A DNA stretch of 64,000 nucleotides from Aquabacterium sp. NJ1 (lineage in GTDB: Bacteria; Pseudomonadota; Gammaproteobacteria; Burkholderiales; Burkholderiaceae_C): the NCBI RefSeq assembly GCF_000768065.1, contig NZ_JRKM01000001.1:3826001-3890000 (forward strand), given 5' to 3'. The first letter of the stretch is position 1, and each line of letters begins with the position of its first letter. Both the position numbers and the translations under genes were made by a program. This document shows, piece by piece, positions 10,724-19,425 of the stretch. The notes below the pieces were generated by a model. The model saw nothing but the letters and a program-made list of their open reading frames with translations. It was not told the origin of the DNA and did not search any database.

Positions 10724-11701
10724 ATGACGACAACCATGACCGCAAAGGCTGCACTGCTCAGCGCCTTGCATGAGGAAATGACCCGAGACGATCGCGTCAT
10801 GTTGATGGGCGAAGGGGTGGCCACCTTGCATCCTGATCTGGTGATGGCGTTCGGCGCCGACCGCGTGCGCAATACGCCGCTGGCGGAGGCCATCATGGCG
10901 GGCTGCGCCGTGGGGGCAGCGGCCAGTGGGCTTCGCCCCGTGGTGGACATGCTGTATGCGCCTTTTCTGACCTATGCGATGGATGCGCTGGTCAACAGCG
11001 CGGGCAAGTTGCGCTACATGTCCGGCGGGCAGTTTTCCTTTCCGCTGGTGGTGCTGGCCAATACGGGCGCGGGCTGGGGTGTGGGCGCGCAGCACACCCA
11101 TAACCTGGAAGCCTGGTTCGTACACAGCCCGGGGCTGAAGGTGGTGATGCCCTCGACCGCGGCCGATTTCAAAGGGCTGCTCAAGAGTGCCATCCGGGAC
11201 GACAACCCTGTTGTATTCCTCAATGACATGACGTTGCTGCATCAGGCCGGAGAAGTCGCCGAACCTGACGACATGCTGGTGCCACTGGGGCAGGCCAAGG
11301 TGATGCGTGCCGGGCGGGATGTGACCCTCGTGTCCTACGCCAAGACTGTCCACACGTGCATGGCGGCGGCCGAGGTTCTGGCCGAGCGAGGGCTGTCGGC
11401 CGAGGTGATCGACTTGCGCACCCTCAAGCCCCTGGACATGGAGACGGTGTTGCAGTCCGTGCAGCGCACCGGGCACATGGTGGTGGTTCACGAGGCGGGG
11501 CCCCTGTGCGGGGTGGGCGCGGAAGTGGCCGCTCAGGTCGCCGAGCGGGCCTTTGGCGCGCTCAAGGCCCCGGTTCGTCGCATCACCAGTGCAGATGTGC
11601 CCACGCCGGCCAGCCATGTATTGGAGCAGGCCTTTCTGCCTCAGGCGGATCAGATCGTCTCGGCCGTCATGGCATGGGTCAGTCAGCCAGCTGCAGCTTG
11701 A
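10724..11701 (+). CDS. Thiamine-diphosphate dehydrogenase E1 beta subunit (AcoB/PdhB type)
   Basis: This 325-residue partner of the preceding alpha chain has the conserved beta-chain segments GEGVATLHPDL, NTPLAEAIMAGCAVGAA, AQHTHNLEAW and VVVHEAGP. The start at 10724 is chosen because AAGGAGGA lies four bases upstream; an earlier ATG at 10697 would overlap the alpha gene. No E2 (lipoyl acyltransferase) or E3 gene follows. The next gene is convergent and its 3' end overlaps this one by 23 bp. The complex must therefore borrow E2/E3 from elsewhere or use another acceptor. Confidence 0.85.
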   Translation: MTTTMTAKAALLSALHEEMTRDDRVMLMGEGVATLHPDLVMAFGADRVRNTPLAEAIMAGCAVGAAASGLRPVVDMLYAPFLTYAMDALVNSAGKLRYMSGGQFSFPLVVLANTGAGWGVGAQHTHNLEAWFVHSPGLKVVMPSTAADFKGLLKSAIRDDNPVVFLNDMTLLHQAGEVAEPDDMLVPLGQAKVMRAGRDVTLVSYAKTVHTCMAAAEVLAERGLSAEVIDLRTLKPLDMETVLQSVQRTGHMVVVHEAGPLCGVGAEVAAQVAERAFGALKAPVRRITSADVPTPASHVLEQAFLPQADQIVSAVMAWVSQPAAA

Positions 11702-13076
11702 GCGGGCGAGACACCTGCAGCTGAAACCGGCCTCGGCCTGTCTTGTGCATGCGCACGCAACTGGTCCGCTCGGCCAGACGGCGTTGCAACAGCACCAGAC
11801 GCGCTTCGAGGTTGTCGGCGATGTCGGGCAGGGACAGGTCGGGTGCCAGCCTCAGCTCACGGTTGGTGAACTGGTCTCGGCCTTCCTGTTGCCTGACCTG
11901 CACCAGCTTCCAGAAGATGGCGCCGGCCACGCCCTTGATCAGGTAGTCCTCGTCGAGGAAGATGCTGTGGTCGGCCTTGAAGTACCGAACCAGCACCGGT
12001 CGCCCATCGATGGATGCGGACGCAAGGGGGGCGACGGACATGGCGGGCTCGGCAGGGCGTGCAGGTGATGCGACAGCTGGCGTCAGTGCTTCATCGGGCT
12101 GGTCCATGGGGTCGGCGCATGCCATGCTCCGCGCCATCCAGCCGAACTGCTGCGCCACGATCTGCAGCATGTCTTCGTCGTCGTAGCTGAAGCGCAAGTC
12201 TTCATGGCTTTCGACATACAGCACGCCATACAGCGTGGCACCAGCGGTGATGGGCACCGCCATCTGGCTGCGGCATTCGGGCAGGCCGGGCATGGGGATG
12301 GCCGTTTCGAGCTGGTGGTGCAGGCCCAACGCCTCGGCGCTGTCACGCACGGCCTTGCCGTAGATGTACTCGCTGGTCATGTGCGAGATGCGGATGGGCG
12401 TGCGTTCGCGCGCGGCCACGCCGATCACGCCGTGCCCCATGGGGATCTCCGAGCCCACGCCGGACTGGTCATAGCCCCGGCTGGCCACGGTGAACAGACG
12501 CTCGCCGCACTCGTCGAGCTTGAGGATCATCATGTGGCCGATGCCGCAAACCGTTTGCAGCGCGGTGAGGGTGTTGTCGAGCAGCTCGTTCAGATCGCGG
12601 CTGGCATTGAGCATGGCGCTCATGTGGCGGAGTTTGGGCAGGCTGTCTTGAACGGTCGCCACGAGGCCGGGCAAGGTGCTCACCACGATCTCGAACTTTT
12701 CAACCTCGTAGATGTCAGAGCCCCTCAGCTTGAACACCTCGGTCATGCCGGTGTGCGAGGCGATGCCGGCCAGCTTGGCCTTCATGCTCTCGAACAAGGG
12801 GCCGCTGGTCTCCGTTCGCAGGTAGCGCACGTGCAGCTTGTAGCTGTGGCCAGTGTAAGGATCAACCACCTTCAGAAGGGCGTAGGGGTTGGCCAGAATG
12901 TTCTGGCGTGTCTTGTTGAAGAACTGGAACGTGGTGGCCACGTGACACTGGTCCACATATTGCACCTGCGAGAGGTAAGCGATATTGGGTGAGCCATCGG
13001 GCGAGCAGGTGGACAGTGCGCTGGGAATGGCGCCCTCAAAGCAGTTGCGCAGATGGGCGATGCACACGGCGCTCAT
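11679..13076 (-). CDS. FMN-barrel / GAF / C-terminal DNA-binding-like sensor protein
   Basis: This 465-residue protein appears to have three parts. Residues 1-165 look like a pyridoxamine-phosphate-oxidase split barrel (ALSTCSPDGSPNIAYLSQV, FFNKTRQNILANP). Residues about 185-330 form a GAF domain (GYDQSGVGSEIPMGHGVIGV, MAVPITAGATLYGVLYVES). Residues about 365-465 form a basic C-terminal domain (FTNRELRLAPDLSLPDIADN, GRGRFQL) that could be a winged helix. Together they suggest a flavin- or small-molecule-responsive regulator. The start ATG overlaps the upstream gene's stop (ATGA); the open frame extending further upstream is only a shadow. Its 3' end overlaps the convergent E1-beta gene by 23 bp. 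Confidence 0.6.
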   Translation of the reverse strand: MSAVCIAHLRNCFEGAIPSALSTCSPDGSPNIAYLSQVQYVDQCHVATTFQFFNKTRQNILANPYALLKVVDPYTGHSYKLHVRYLRTETSGPLFESMKAKLAGIASHTGMTEVFKLRGSDIYEVEKFEIVVSTLPGLVATVQDSLPKLRHMSAMLNASRDLNELLDNTLTALQTVCGIGHMMILKLDECGERLFTVASRGYDQSGVGSEIPMGHGVIGVAARERTPIRISHMTSEYIYGKAVRDSAEALGLHHQLETAIPMPGLPECRSQMAVPITAGATLYGVLYVESHEDLRFSYDDEDMLQIVAQQFGWMARSMACADPMDQPDEALTPAVASPARPAEPAMSVAPLASASIDGRPVLVRYFKADHSIFLDEDYLIKGVAGAIFWKLVQVRQQEGRDQFTNRELRLAPDLSLPDIADNLEARLVLLQRRLAERTSCVRMHKTGRGRFQLQVSRPLKLQLAD

Positions 13077-13564
13077 GGCTGGTTGCCCCCAAGGCGATTG
13101 CCGGCCATGGGGCCGGGTGTCTGTTCGAACACCAGTTCTGGTGTGAAGCTCAGTGCCACAAGCTGCCCGGCCTCGAACGCCATGGAGGACAGCCCGAACT
13201 CTCGCCGGTGCCCCAGCCGCACAATGCCATCCACAAAGGCGTTCCGGTACGCCTCGACGCAAGCTATGTCACTGGTGCTGGCGGCACTCAGGCTGACCTG
13301 ACGCCCCTTGATCTGGATGGCGGTTTCGGTGGCGGGCAGGCAAAACACCACGGCGATGACGTCCTGGCCGAGAACGTCCTGCAACAGTTGGCCGGCTTCA
13401 CCGCGGCGCACAAAAATGGTCAGGCGCTGCCGGTCTGGGGAGACACGGCAGGCAAATCCCCGGCAGGCGCTGGGGCGCAGATCCGATGAGCACGAGGCAA
13501 CATCGATGGCCACCTCCCGCTGGATGAAGGCCACGGTGCTGTCGCTGAGCAGGGCTGGGGTCAT
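13073..13564 (-). CDS. Pyridoxamine-phosphate-oxidase-like (FMN-binding split barrel) protein, putative
   Basis: This 163-residue cytosolic protein is translationally coupled (ATGA overlap) to the FMN-barrel/GAF protein. Segments such as RQRLTIFVRRGEAGQLLQDV and AIQIKGRQVSLSAA fit a small flavin-nucleotide-binding barrel, but the assignment is weak. It may form a heterodimer with, or supply a cofactor-binding partner to, the downstream sensor. No catalytic residue was identified. Confidence 0.5.
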   Translation of the reverse strand: MTPALLSDSTVAFIQREVAIDVASCSSDLRPSACRGFACRVSPDRQRLTIFVRRGEAGQLLQDVLGQDVIAVVFCLPATETAIQIKGRQVSLSAASTSDIACVEAYRNAFVDGIVRLGHRREFGLSSMAFEAGQLVALSFTPELVFEQTPGPMAGNRLGGNQP

Positions 13565-13628
13565 GCTGCTGTTCGACTGAGACTGAAGCGGGAATGTCGC
13601 CGGATTGTAGGTGGCGACGGGCAGGCCC

Positions 13629-14873
13629 TCAATCCTTCAGGAACAGGGCTTGCAGATCGCTGAGGAAATCAAAGCCCTTGGCCGTGGGCCAGGCGCGGGC
13701 GAGGTCACGCTGCAGCAGGCCTTGCGCTTCGGCCTGGGCCAATGGCTGCTGGATGCTGGCCAGGGTCAGGCCGGTGCGCTCGGTGAAGCGCAGCAGCTCG
13801 AAGCCATCTTTCAGGCGCAGGGCGTTCATCATGAACTCGAAGGCGCGAGAAGACAGGTCCACCTCGGTTTCGTTGGAGCAGGCCAGGCCCTGGCGCGCCT
13901 TGTCCATGTAGGTGGCGGGCTCGCGCCAGCGCACCTGGCGCACGATGCGGTCCGGGAAGCTGATCTTGCTGTGCGCGCCGGCGCCGATGCCGAGGTAGTC
14001 ACCGAACTGCCAGTAGTTCAGGTTGTGCTGGCACTGGTGGCCGGGGCGCGCATAAGCGGACACCTCGTAGCGCTGCAGGCCGGCACCGGTGGTGCGGTCG
14101 ATGAGGTGGTCCAGCATGTCGAAGGCCGTGTCGTCGTCGGGCAGGCCTTTGGGCGGCTGCGTGGCGAAGACGGTGTTGGGTTCGAGCGTGAGGTGGTAGA
14201 GCGACAGGTGCGGCGGCTCGAAGGCCAGGGCCTGGCTGATGTCGGCATCCAGATCGGCCGGGCTCTGGCCGGGCAGGGCGTACATCAGGTCGAGGTTGAA
14301 GGTCTCGAAATGCTGCTGGGCTTCTTCGATGGCGGCGATGGCCTGCGTGCGGTCGTGCACGCGACCCAGGGCCTTGAGCTTGGCGTCATCAAAGCTTTGC
14401 ACGCCGATGGACAGGCGGTTGACGCCAGCCTGGCGGAAGGCCTTGAAGCGGTCCTTCTCGAAGGTGCCCGGGTTGGCCTCCATGGTGATCTCGCATTGCG
14501 GCTCCAGCGGCAGGCGCGCGCGGATGTCGGCCAGCAGGCGGTCGATGCTGTCGGGCGAGAACAGGCTGGGCGTGCCACCACCGATGAAGATGGTGTGCAC
14601 GCGGCGGCCCCAGATCTGCGGCAGGGCGGATTCGAGGTCGGCACACAGGGCGTCGAGGTACGCGGTCTCTTTTTGCGTGTCGAGGTGTCCGGCGCCGGGC
14701 CGCCCCAAGCCGGACGCTCCCCCTTGGGGGGGCGACGCCGCAGGCGTCTTGGGGGCCAGGTCATGTGAGTTGAAGTCGCAGTAGGGGCACTTCTTGAGGC
14801 ACCAGGGCAGGTGCACGTACAGCGACAGGGGCGGCAAGGCTTGCAGGGCGCCGGGGCGTTGCAGCGTGATCAT
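13629..14873 (-). CDS. hemW: HemW, radical-SAM heme chaperone (with repeat-derived insertion)
   Basis: This 414-residue radical-SAM protein was formerly called coproporphyrinogen III oxidase-like. C25, C29 and C32 form the CxxxCxxC iron-sulfur motif in HLPWCLKKCPYCDFNSH. IFIGGGTPSL, EANPG and GVQSF are conserved. Between FNSH and KETAYLDAL there are roughly 25 extra residues, rich in Pro, Gly and Ala, compared with E. coli HemW. They are encoded by a GC-rich palindromic element. HemW is thought to deliver heme to respiratory proteins. The start ATG at 14873 is chosen to match the family; a longer frame to 15086 overlaps rdgB and has no homology. Confidence 0.9.
   Translation of the reverse strand: MITLQRPGALQALPPLSLYVHLPWCLKKCPYCDFNSHDLAPKTPAASPPQGGASGLGRPGAGHLDTQKETAYLDALCADLESALPQIWGRRVHTIFIGGGTPSLFSPDSIDRLLADIRARLPLEPQCEITMEANPGTFEKDRFKAFRQAGVNRLSIGVQSFDDAKLKALGRVHDRTQAIAAIEEAQQHFETFNLDLMYALPGQSPADLDADISQALAFEPPHLSLYHLTLEPNTVFATQPPKGLPDDDTAFDMLDHLIDRTTGAGLQRYEVSAYARPGHQCQHNLNYWQFGDYLGIGAGAHSKISFPDRIVRQVRWREPATYMDKARQGLACSNETEVDLSSRAFEFMMNALRLKDGFELLRFTERTGLTLASIQQPLAQAEAQGLLQRDLARAWPTAKGFDFLSDLQALFLKD
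14703..14755. repeat. Nested palindromic repeat inside hemW
   Basis: CCCCAAG at 14703 pairs with CTTGGGG at 14748. Inside lie CCCCC-TT-GGGGG (14719-14730) and GACGCC-GCA-GGCGTC (14734-14748). The element keeps the hemW frame open. Its form is that of REP-like intergenic repeats of Comamonadaceae (from memory). Confidence 0.6.
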
Positions 14874-14914
14874 GGGGTGTGCGTCGTCGTCGGGTGGGGA
14901 GGGGGCGGCGCAGC

Positions 14915-15592
14915 TCAGCGCTGCCAGGGCCAGCGCGCGTCGGCATCCAGGTGGTTCAGCCCGGCCAGGCCCCATTGCGCCTCGATCATGTGCAGCATGC
15001 GCTGGCAGGCCTTGGCGCGGTGGCTGACGCCGTTCTTGATCTCGGGCGCCAGCTGGGCCGCGCTTTGTTGGTAGGCGGGCAGCCACAGCAGCGGGTCATA
15101 ACCAAAGCCATGCTCACCCTGGCCGGCCTCCAGCAGCTCGCCCTCCCAGTGGCCTTCGGCGATCAGCGGCTCCGGGTCATCGGCATGGCGCACAGCCACC
15201 AGCAGGCAGGTGAAGTGGGCACGGCGTTGCGCCTGGCCACGCATCTGATCGAGCAGCCAGGCGTTGTTGGCGGCGTCGATGGTTTCGCGAGGCAGGCCTT
15301 CGGCGATGCGGCCAGCGTCCACGGCATAACGGGCCGAGCGCACGCCCGGTGCGCCGCCGAGTGCAGCCACACACAGGCCGGAATCGTCGGCGATGGCCGG
15401 GCCCTGGCCGATGCGCGCCGCATGACGGGCCTTGGCCAGTGCGTTCTCGACAAAGGTGATGTGCGGCTCTTCGGCCTCGGGGATGCCCAGCGAGCCTTGC
15501 GTGACCAGTTCAACGCCCAGCGGGCTGATCAGCGCCTGCAGCTCACGCAGCTTCTTGGCGTTGTTGGAGGCGAGGATCAGTTGCTTGCTCAT
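14915..15592 (-). CDS. rdgB: XTP/dITP diphosphatase (non-canonical purine NTP pyrophosphatase)
   Basis: This 225-residue Ham1/RdgB-family enzyme hydrolyses ITP, dITP and XTP to the monophosphates, keeping deaminated purines out of DNA. The substrate-loop motif LASNNAKKLREL, the metal site ADDSGLCV and the C-terminal GVSHRAKA are present. It is about 25 residues longer than the E. coli protein, mostly at the C-terminus. It lies between rph and hemW on the same strand with gaps of 25 and 41 bp, so these three probably form one operon. Confidence 0.95.
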   Translation of the reverse strand: MSKQLILASNNAKKLRELQALISPLGVELVTQGSLGIPEAEEPHITFVENALAKARHAARIGQGPAIADDSGLCVAALGGAPGVRSARYAVDAGRIAEGLPRETIDAANNAWLLDQMRGQAQRRAHFTCLLVAVRHADDPEPLIAEGHWEGELLEAGQGEHGFGYDPLLWLPAYQQSAAQLAPEIKNGVSHRAKACQRMLHMIEAQWGLAGLNHLDADARWPWQR

Positions 15593-15617
15593 GGTGCGCT
15601 CAGGGGGCAGGGTGGGG

Positions 15618-16358
15618 TCAGGCTGTGGGCAGGGGTTGGGCCAGCGCGGCGGCCTGGGCCGTGATCAGCTCGCGCACGCCCTTGTCGGCCAGGGCCAGCA
15701 ACTGGTCCATTTCCTGGCGGGTGAAGGCCACGCCCTCGGCCGTGCCTTGCACTTCCACGAAGTGTCCCGCACCGGTCATGACCACGTTCATGTCGGTGTC
15801 GCAGGCGGAGTCCTCGGTGTATTCCAGGTCCAGCAGGGGCGTGCCTTCCACGATGCCCACGCTGATGGCGGCCACGGGGTGCAGGATGGGGCTGGCGGTG
15901 AGCTTGCCTTTGGCGATCAGGCCGGTGACGGCGTCAACGGCTGCGACATAGGCGCCGGTGATGGCCGCGGTGCGGGTGCCGCCATCGGCCTGGATCACGT
16001 CGCAGTCGATGATGATGGAGCGCTCGCCCAGTTTGGCCAGGTCGAACACGGCGCGCAGGCTGCGGCCGATCAGGCGCTGGATCTCTTGGGTGCGGCCGGT
16101 CTGTTTGCCGCGTGCGGCCTCGCGGTCGCTGCGGGAATGGGTGGCGCGGGGCAGCATGCCGTATTCGGCGGTGACCCAGCCTTCGCCGCTGCCACGTTTG
16201 TGCGGCGGCACCTTTTCTTCGATCGAGGCGGTGCACAGCACCTTGGTGTCACCAAAGCAGATCAGGACCGAGCCTTCGGCGTGCTTGGTGTAGCCGCGGG
16301 TGATGCTCAAGGGGCGCAGTGCGTCTGCGGCACGGCCTTGGGTGCGCTGGTATGCCAT
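15618..16358 (-). CDS. rph: Ribonuclease PH
   Basis: This 246-residue phosphorolytic 3' exoribonuclease trims tRNA 3' ends. [20 protein letters not shown], the basic [20 protein letters not shown] segment and [16 protein letters not shown] are hallmark sequences. Length and start fit the family. It is probably the first gene of the rph-rdgB-hemW operon. An intrinsic terminator at 16395-16424 insulates it from the kinase/phosphatase genes upstream. Confidence 0.97.
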   Translation of the reverse strand: MAYQRTQGRAADALRPLSITRGYTKHAEGSVLICFGDTKVLCTASIEEKVPPHKRGSGEGWVTAEYGMLPRATHSRSDREAARGKQTGRTQEIQRLIGRSLRAVFDLAKLGERSIIIDCDVIQADGGTRTAAITGAYVAAVDAVTGLIAKGKLTASPILHPVAAISVGIVEGTPLLDLEYTEDSACDTDMNVVMTGAGHFVEVQGTAEGVAFTRQEMDQLLALADKGVRELITAQAAALAQPLPTA

Positions 16359-16394
16359 GGGGGCTCCTGGTCTTCAGATGAAAGTGGACAGTAC

Positions 16395-16424
16395 AAAAAA
16401 CCAACCGGCCACAGCGGCCGGTTG
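16395..16424 (-). terminator. Intrinsic terminator of the kinase-phosphatase operon
   Basis: A 9 bp stem CAACCGGCC/GGCCGGTTG (16402-16424) is followed on the minus strand by GTTTTTTG. It lies between the PP2C stop and the rph start. Confidence 0.9.
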
Positions 16425-16451
16425 ATCAATCAAGCGGAGGGCTGCGGCGTG

Positions 16452-17387
16452 TCAGCTTTTCTTGGCGGCGCTGGCAGAGCGGCGAATCGCTTCGTTGATC
16501 TCTCGGATCGAGCGTTCGATTTCGGCTTCGTCCAGGTCGTCGGCCTCGACATTGTCGCCCGGGGTGCCGGTGCTGCCTACGCTGGCCTGGATGGTGGAGG
16601 CAAACACCTCTTCACCCAGGTTGTCGGTGTGCACATTGGGCTGATCGTCGTTGGAGGCGGACTCCCATTCCATGGCCAGCACGGTCACGTTGTCGCACTT
16701 GGCGCCACCATTGCGCAGGGCCACTTCCACCAGTTCCGGCACGGCATCCGAGATGGTGCGGGTGGACAGGTGGCGGGTGATCTCTTCGTCTTCCACCGTG
16801 CCCCACATGCCGTCGGAGCACAGCATGATGCGGTCGCCCTCCTGCATGATCAGCGGGCCGGCCGTGTCGACCACGGGTTTGCCGGGGCTGCCCAGGCAGG
16901 TGAACAACACGTTGCGGTTGTAGCGCTCGTTGAGCGGCACCACGGTGGACAGCGTCTGCTGCAGTTCGGAGTAGGAGTGGTCGCGTGTGCGGGCAATCAG
17001 CTTGTCGCCGCGCACGAAGTACAGGCGCGAATCGCCACAGTGCGCCCAGTAGGCCGCATTGCCTTGCAGGATGCACGCGACGATGGTCGTGCGGGGCGTG
17101 TCCATCAGGCCTTTTTCGCTGGCGTAGCGCAGCAACTGGTGGTGCCCGGCCATGACGGCGTCCTGCAGGAATCGAATGGGGTCTGCCAGGGTGGGGCGCG
17201 CATCGCGCTGGTACAGCGCGGCCATGGTCTGCAAGGCCAGTTGGGACGCCATCTCGCCTTCGGGGTGGCCGCCCATGCCGTCTGCCAGGGCAAACAGGCC
17301 TGAATCCCGCGTGTAGCAATAGCCCATGCGGTCTTCATTTTTCTCGCGGCCGCCTTTGCGGCTGATCTGGTAGACAGAGAATCTCAT
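16452..17387 (-). CDS. PP2C-family serine/threonine protein phosphatase
   Basis: This 311-residue metal-dependent phosphatase has the PP2C motifs in order: KNEDRMGY, ALADGMGGHPEG, HCGDSRLY, CSDGMWG and the C-terminal CDN-VTVL. The metal-binding Asp residues lie in ADGMGG and SDG. After the catalytic domain (about residue 250) comes a Ser/Asp/Glu-rich tail of about 60 residues with no clear homology. It follows the kinase gene by 18 bp and presumably reverses its phosphorylations. Confidence 0.9.
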   Translation of the reverse strand: MRFSVYQISRKGGREKNEDRMGYCYTRDSGLFALADGMGGHPEGEMASQLALQTMAALYQRDARPTLADPIRFLQDAVMAGHHQLLRYASEKGLMDTPRTTIVACILQGNAAYWAHCGDSRLYFVRGDKLIARTRDHSYSELQQTLSTVVPLNERYNRNVLFTCLGSPGKPVVDTAGPLIMQEGDRIMLCSDGMWGTVEDEEITRHLSTRTISDAVPELVEVALRNGGAKCDNVTVLAMEWESASNDDQPNVHTDNLGEEVFASTIQASVGSTGTPGDNVEADDLDEAEIERSIREINEAIRRSASAAKKS

Positions 17388-17405
17388 GCCAGCGCCATGC
17401 TTTCC

Positions 17406-18374
17406 TTAGGCCTTCGCCCCGGATTTGAGGTTTTCAAGTTGCAGTTTGACCCGCTCGGCAAAGGTGAGCTTGGAGTAGCGCCTTTCGGTCTCACGGGCCA
17501 GCTCTTTTTGCAAGGCAAAAACGCTTTGCGGGCGGGCCAGCGGGTCCAGTGACATGCACCACTCGGTCACTTCGATGAGGTTATCCGAATAGACGTTGCG
17601 CAGTCTTGAGAGAGAAAGCCCTAATCGGTCTTTTTCCAGGCGTTGGGGCGCATCGTTGGGGGGGTAGCCCTGCATGCAGGCGTAGATGCAGGCACCGATG
17701 GCGTAGATGTCCGTCCAGGGGCCCAGGGAACCGTCGCGGCGGTACATCTCGGGCGCGGCAAAACCGGGCGTGTACATCGGGCGGATGAAGTTGCCCTCTT
17801 TGGACAGCACTTCGCGTGCAGCACCGAAATCCAGCAGCACGGCCTTGTTGTCGTTGGTGATGAAGATGTTGGCGGGCTTGATGTCCAGGTGCAGCATCTT
17901 GTGCTGGTGCACGATGCGCAAGCCGCGCAGGATCTCGTCAAACAACGAACGGATGGTGGATTCGCGGAAGACCTTGTCGCGCTTGAGATCGCGCGCCGTG
18001 ACGATGAAATCCTGCAGGGTGTCGCCCTGGAGGTAGTTCATCACCATGTAGACGGTTTCGTTCTCGCGGAAGAAATTCAGCACCGACACCACACTGGGGT
18101 GGGCGATCTGCGCGAGCGAGCGGCCTTCTTCAAAAAAACTTTTGAGGCCCAGGCGGTACAGCGGCTGCTTGTCGGGTTTGACGCGCGGGATCAATTCGCC
18201 CGGGGCGCGTTCTGCCAGGGAGGCGGGCAGGTATTCCTTGAGCGCGACGAGCCGTTTGTCGGGGTCTTCACAGAGGTAAACCACCCCGAAACCGCCGGCA
18301 GCGAGCTTCTTGACGACTTGGTAGCCGCCCACGACGGTGCCCGAAGGCAACGGGGCAGGTTTCGGCTTTGACAT
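17406..18374 (-). CDS. Hanks-type serine/threonine protein kinase
   Basis: This 322-residue cytosolic protein kinase shows a glycine loop LAAGGFGVVY (24-33) and ATP-binding K46 in VALKEYLP. The catalytic loop is HLDIKPAN (D164, K166, N169), and DFGAA has metal-binding D182. Most bacterial kinases have HRD; here it is HLD, so the Arg is missing, as in some non-RD kinases. There is no transmembrane segment or sensor domain. It forms an operon with the PP2C gene and is divergent from yicC with only 29 bp between start codons. Substrates are unknown. Confidence 0.9.
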   Translation of the reverse strand: MSKPKPAPLPSGTVVGGYQVVKKLAAGGFGVVYLCEDPDKRLVALKEYLPASLAERAPGELIPRVKPDKQPLYRLGLKSFFEEGRSLAQIAHPSVVSVLNFFRENETVYMVMNYLQGDTLQDFIVTARDLKRDKVFRESTIRSLFDEILRGLRIVHQHKMLHLDIKPANIFITNDNKAVLLDFGAAREVLSKEGNFIRPMYTPGFAAPEMYRRDGSLGPWTDIYAIGACIYACMQGYPPNDAPQRLEKDRLGLSLSRLRNVYSDNLIEVTEWCMSLDPLARPQSVFALQKELARETERRYSKLTFAERVKLQLENLKSGAKA

Positions 18375-18403
18375 AATCTAGTTTTGTCTGGTGTCAAGTA
18401 ACC

Positions 18404-19354
18404 ATGTCAGTCTACTCTATGACCGGCTTTGCCAGCGCGGTTGCGTCGGCTCCCGACCACGTCAGTGAAAACACCGATGAGGGGGATTCGCCTACTGCTT
18501 CACGCGCCGGCGGTGGCAAGAGCGCCTCGGGTGGCGTGGGGGCCGAGTTGCGCTCCGTCAACAGCCGCTTTCTGGATCTGAGCTTCAAGCTGGCTGACGA
18601 GTTCCGCGCGCTGGAACCCGCTTTGCGTGATCTGCTGACGGCCTCGTTCAAGCGCGGCAAGATCGAGTTGCGCCTGCAGCCCCAGCGCGCGGCCGATGCC
18701 GGTTGGCCCACGCCCCAGCCCGACCAGCTCCACACCCTGGCCCGTCTGGAAGGCACGGTGCAGAACTGGCTGCCCAAGGCTTCGCCGCTGTCGGTCAACG
18801 AGATCCTGAACTGGTGCCGTGCCGCGGCGCCATCGGTCAAGCTGGAAGATGCGGCCCTGGAAGCTGCCCGCCAATGTGTGGAGGCGCTCAAGGAGGCGCG
18901 TGAGCGTGAAGGCGCTCGCCTGGTCGGCATCCTCAAGGACAAGCTCAAGGGCTTGCTGGCTCTGGCCGAGCAGGCGACCCCCCTGGTGCCGCTGGCCGTG
19001 CAGCGTCAGCAAGAACGTTTTGTCCAGAAATACCAGGAGGCCTTGCAGGCCGTGGGTGGCTCGGTGACGCCCGAGGCAGCCCAGGAGCGTGCGCTCAATG
19101 AGGCGGCAGCCTATGCGCTGCGCATTGATGTGGACGAAGAGTTGCAACGCCTGAAGGCCCATCTGGACGAGATCGGGCGCCTGCTGAAAAAAGGTGGTGA
19201 AGTGGGCAAGCGCCTGGATTTCCTGATCCAGGAGCTGCACCGCGAGGCCAACACGCTGGGCTCCAAGGCGGCGGCGCTGGAGCTGACGCAGATTTCGGTC
19301 GAAATGAAGGTTTTGATCGAACAGATGCGCGAACAGGTTCAGAACATCGAATGA
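18404..19354 (+). CDS. yicC: YicC-family endoribonuclease
   Basis: This 316-residue protein matches YicC/YloC: SMTGFA at the N-terminus, [16 protein letters not shown], the central coiled coil, and a C-terminal [16 protein letters not shown] plus [20 protein letters not shown]. It is about 30 residues longer than E. coli YicC because of a Ser/Gly/Ala-rich insertion at about residues 12-42. The family cuts RNA and affects sRNA turnover. The start at 18404 is 29 bp from the divergent kinase start, so its promoter must overlap the kinase gene's 5' end. It lies upstream of gmk. Confidence 0.9.
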   Translation: MSVYSMTGFASAVASAPDHVSENTDEGDSPTASRAGGGKSASGGVGAELRSVNSRFLDLSFKLADEFRALEPALRDLLTASFKRGKIELRLQPQRAADAGWPTPQPDQLHTLARLEGTVQNWLPKASPLSVNEILNWCRAAAPSVKLEDAALEAARQCVEALKEAREREGARLVGILKDKLKGLLALAEQATPLVPLAVQRQQERFVQKYQEALQAVGGSVTPEAAQERALNEAAAYALRIDVDEELQRLKAHLDEIGRLLKKGGEVGKRLDFLIQELHREANTLGSKAAALELTQISVEMKVLIEQMREQVQNIE

Positions 19355-19425
19355 CGGCCGATAACTACCCCCAAACCTCCCCCATGTCCGCGGGCGCGTC
19401 GCCAGCGAATTCCGGAGACAAGCTC

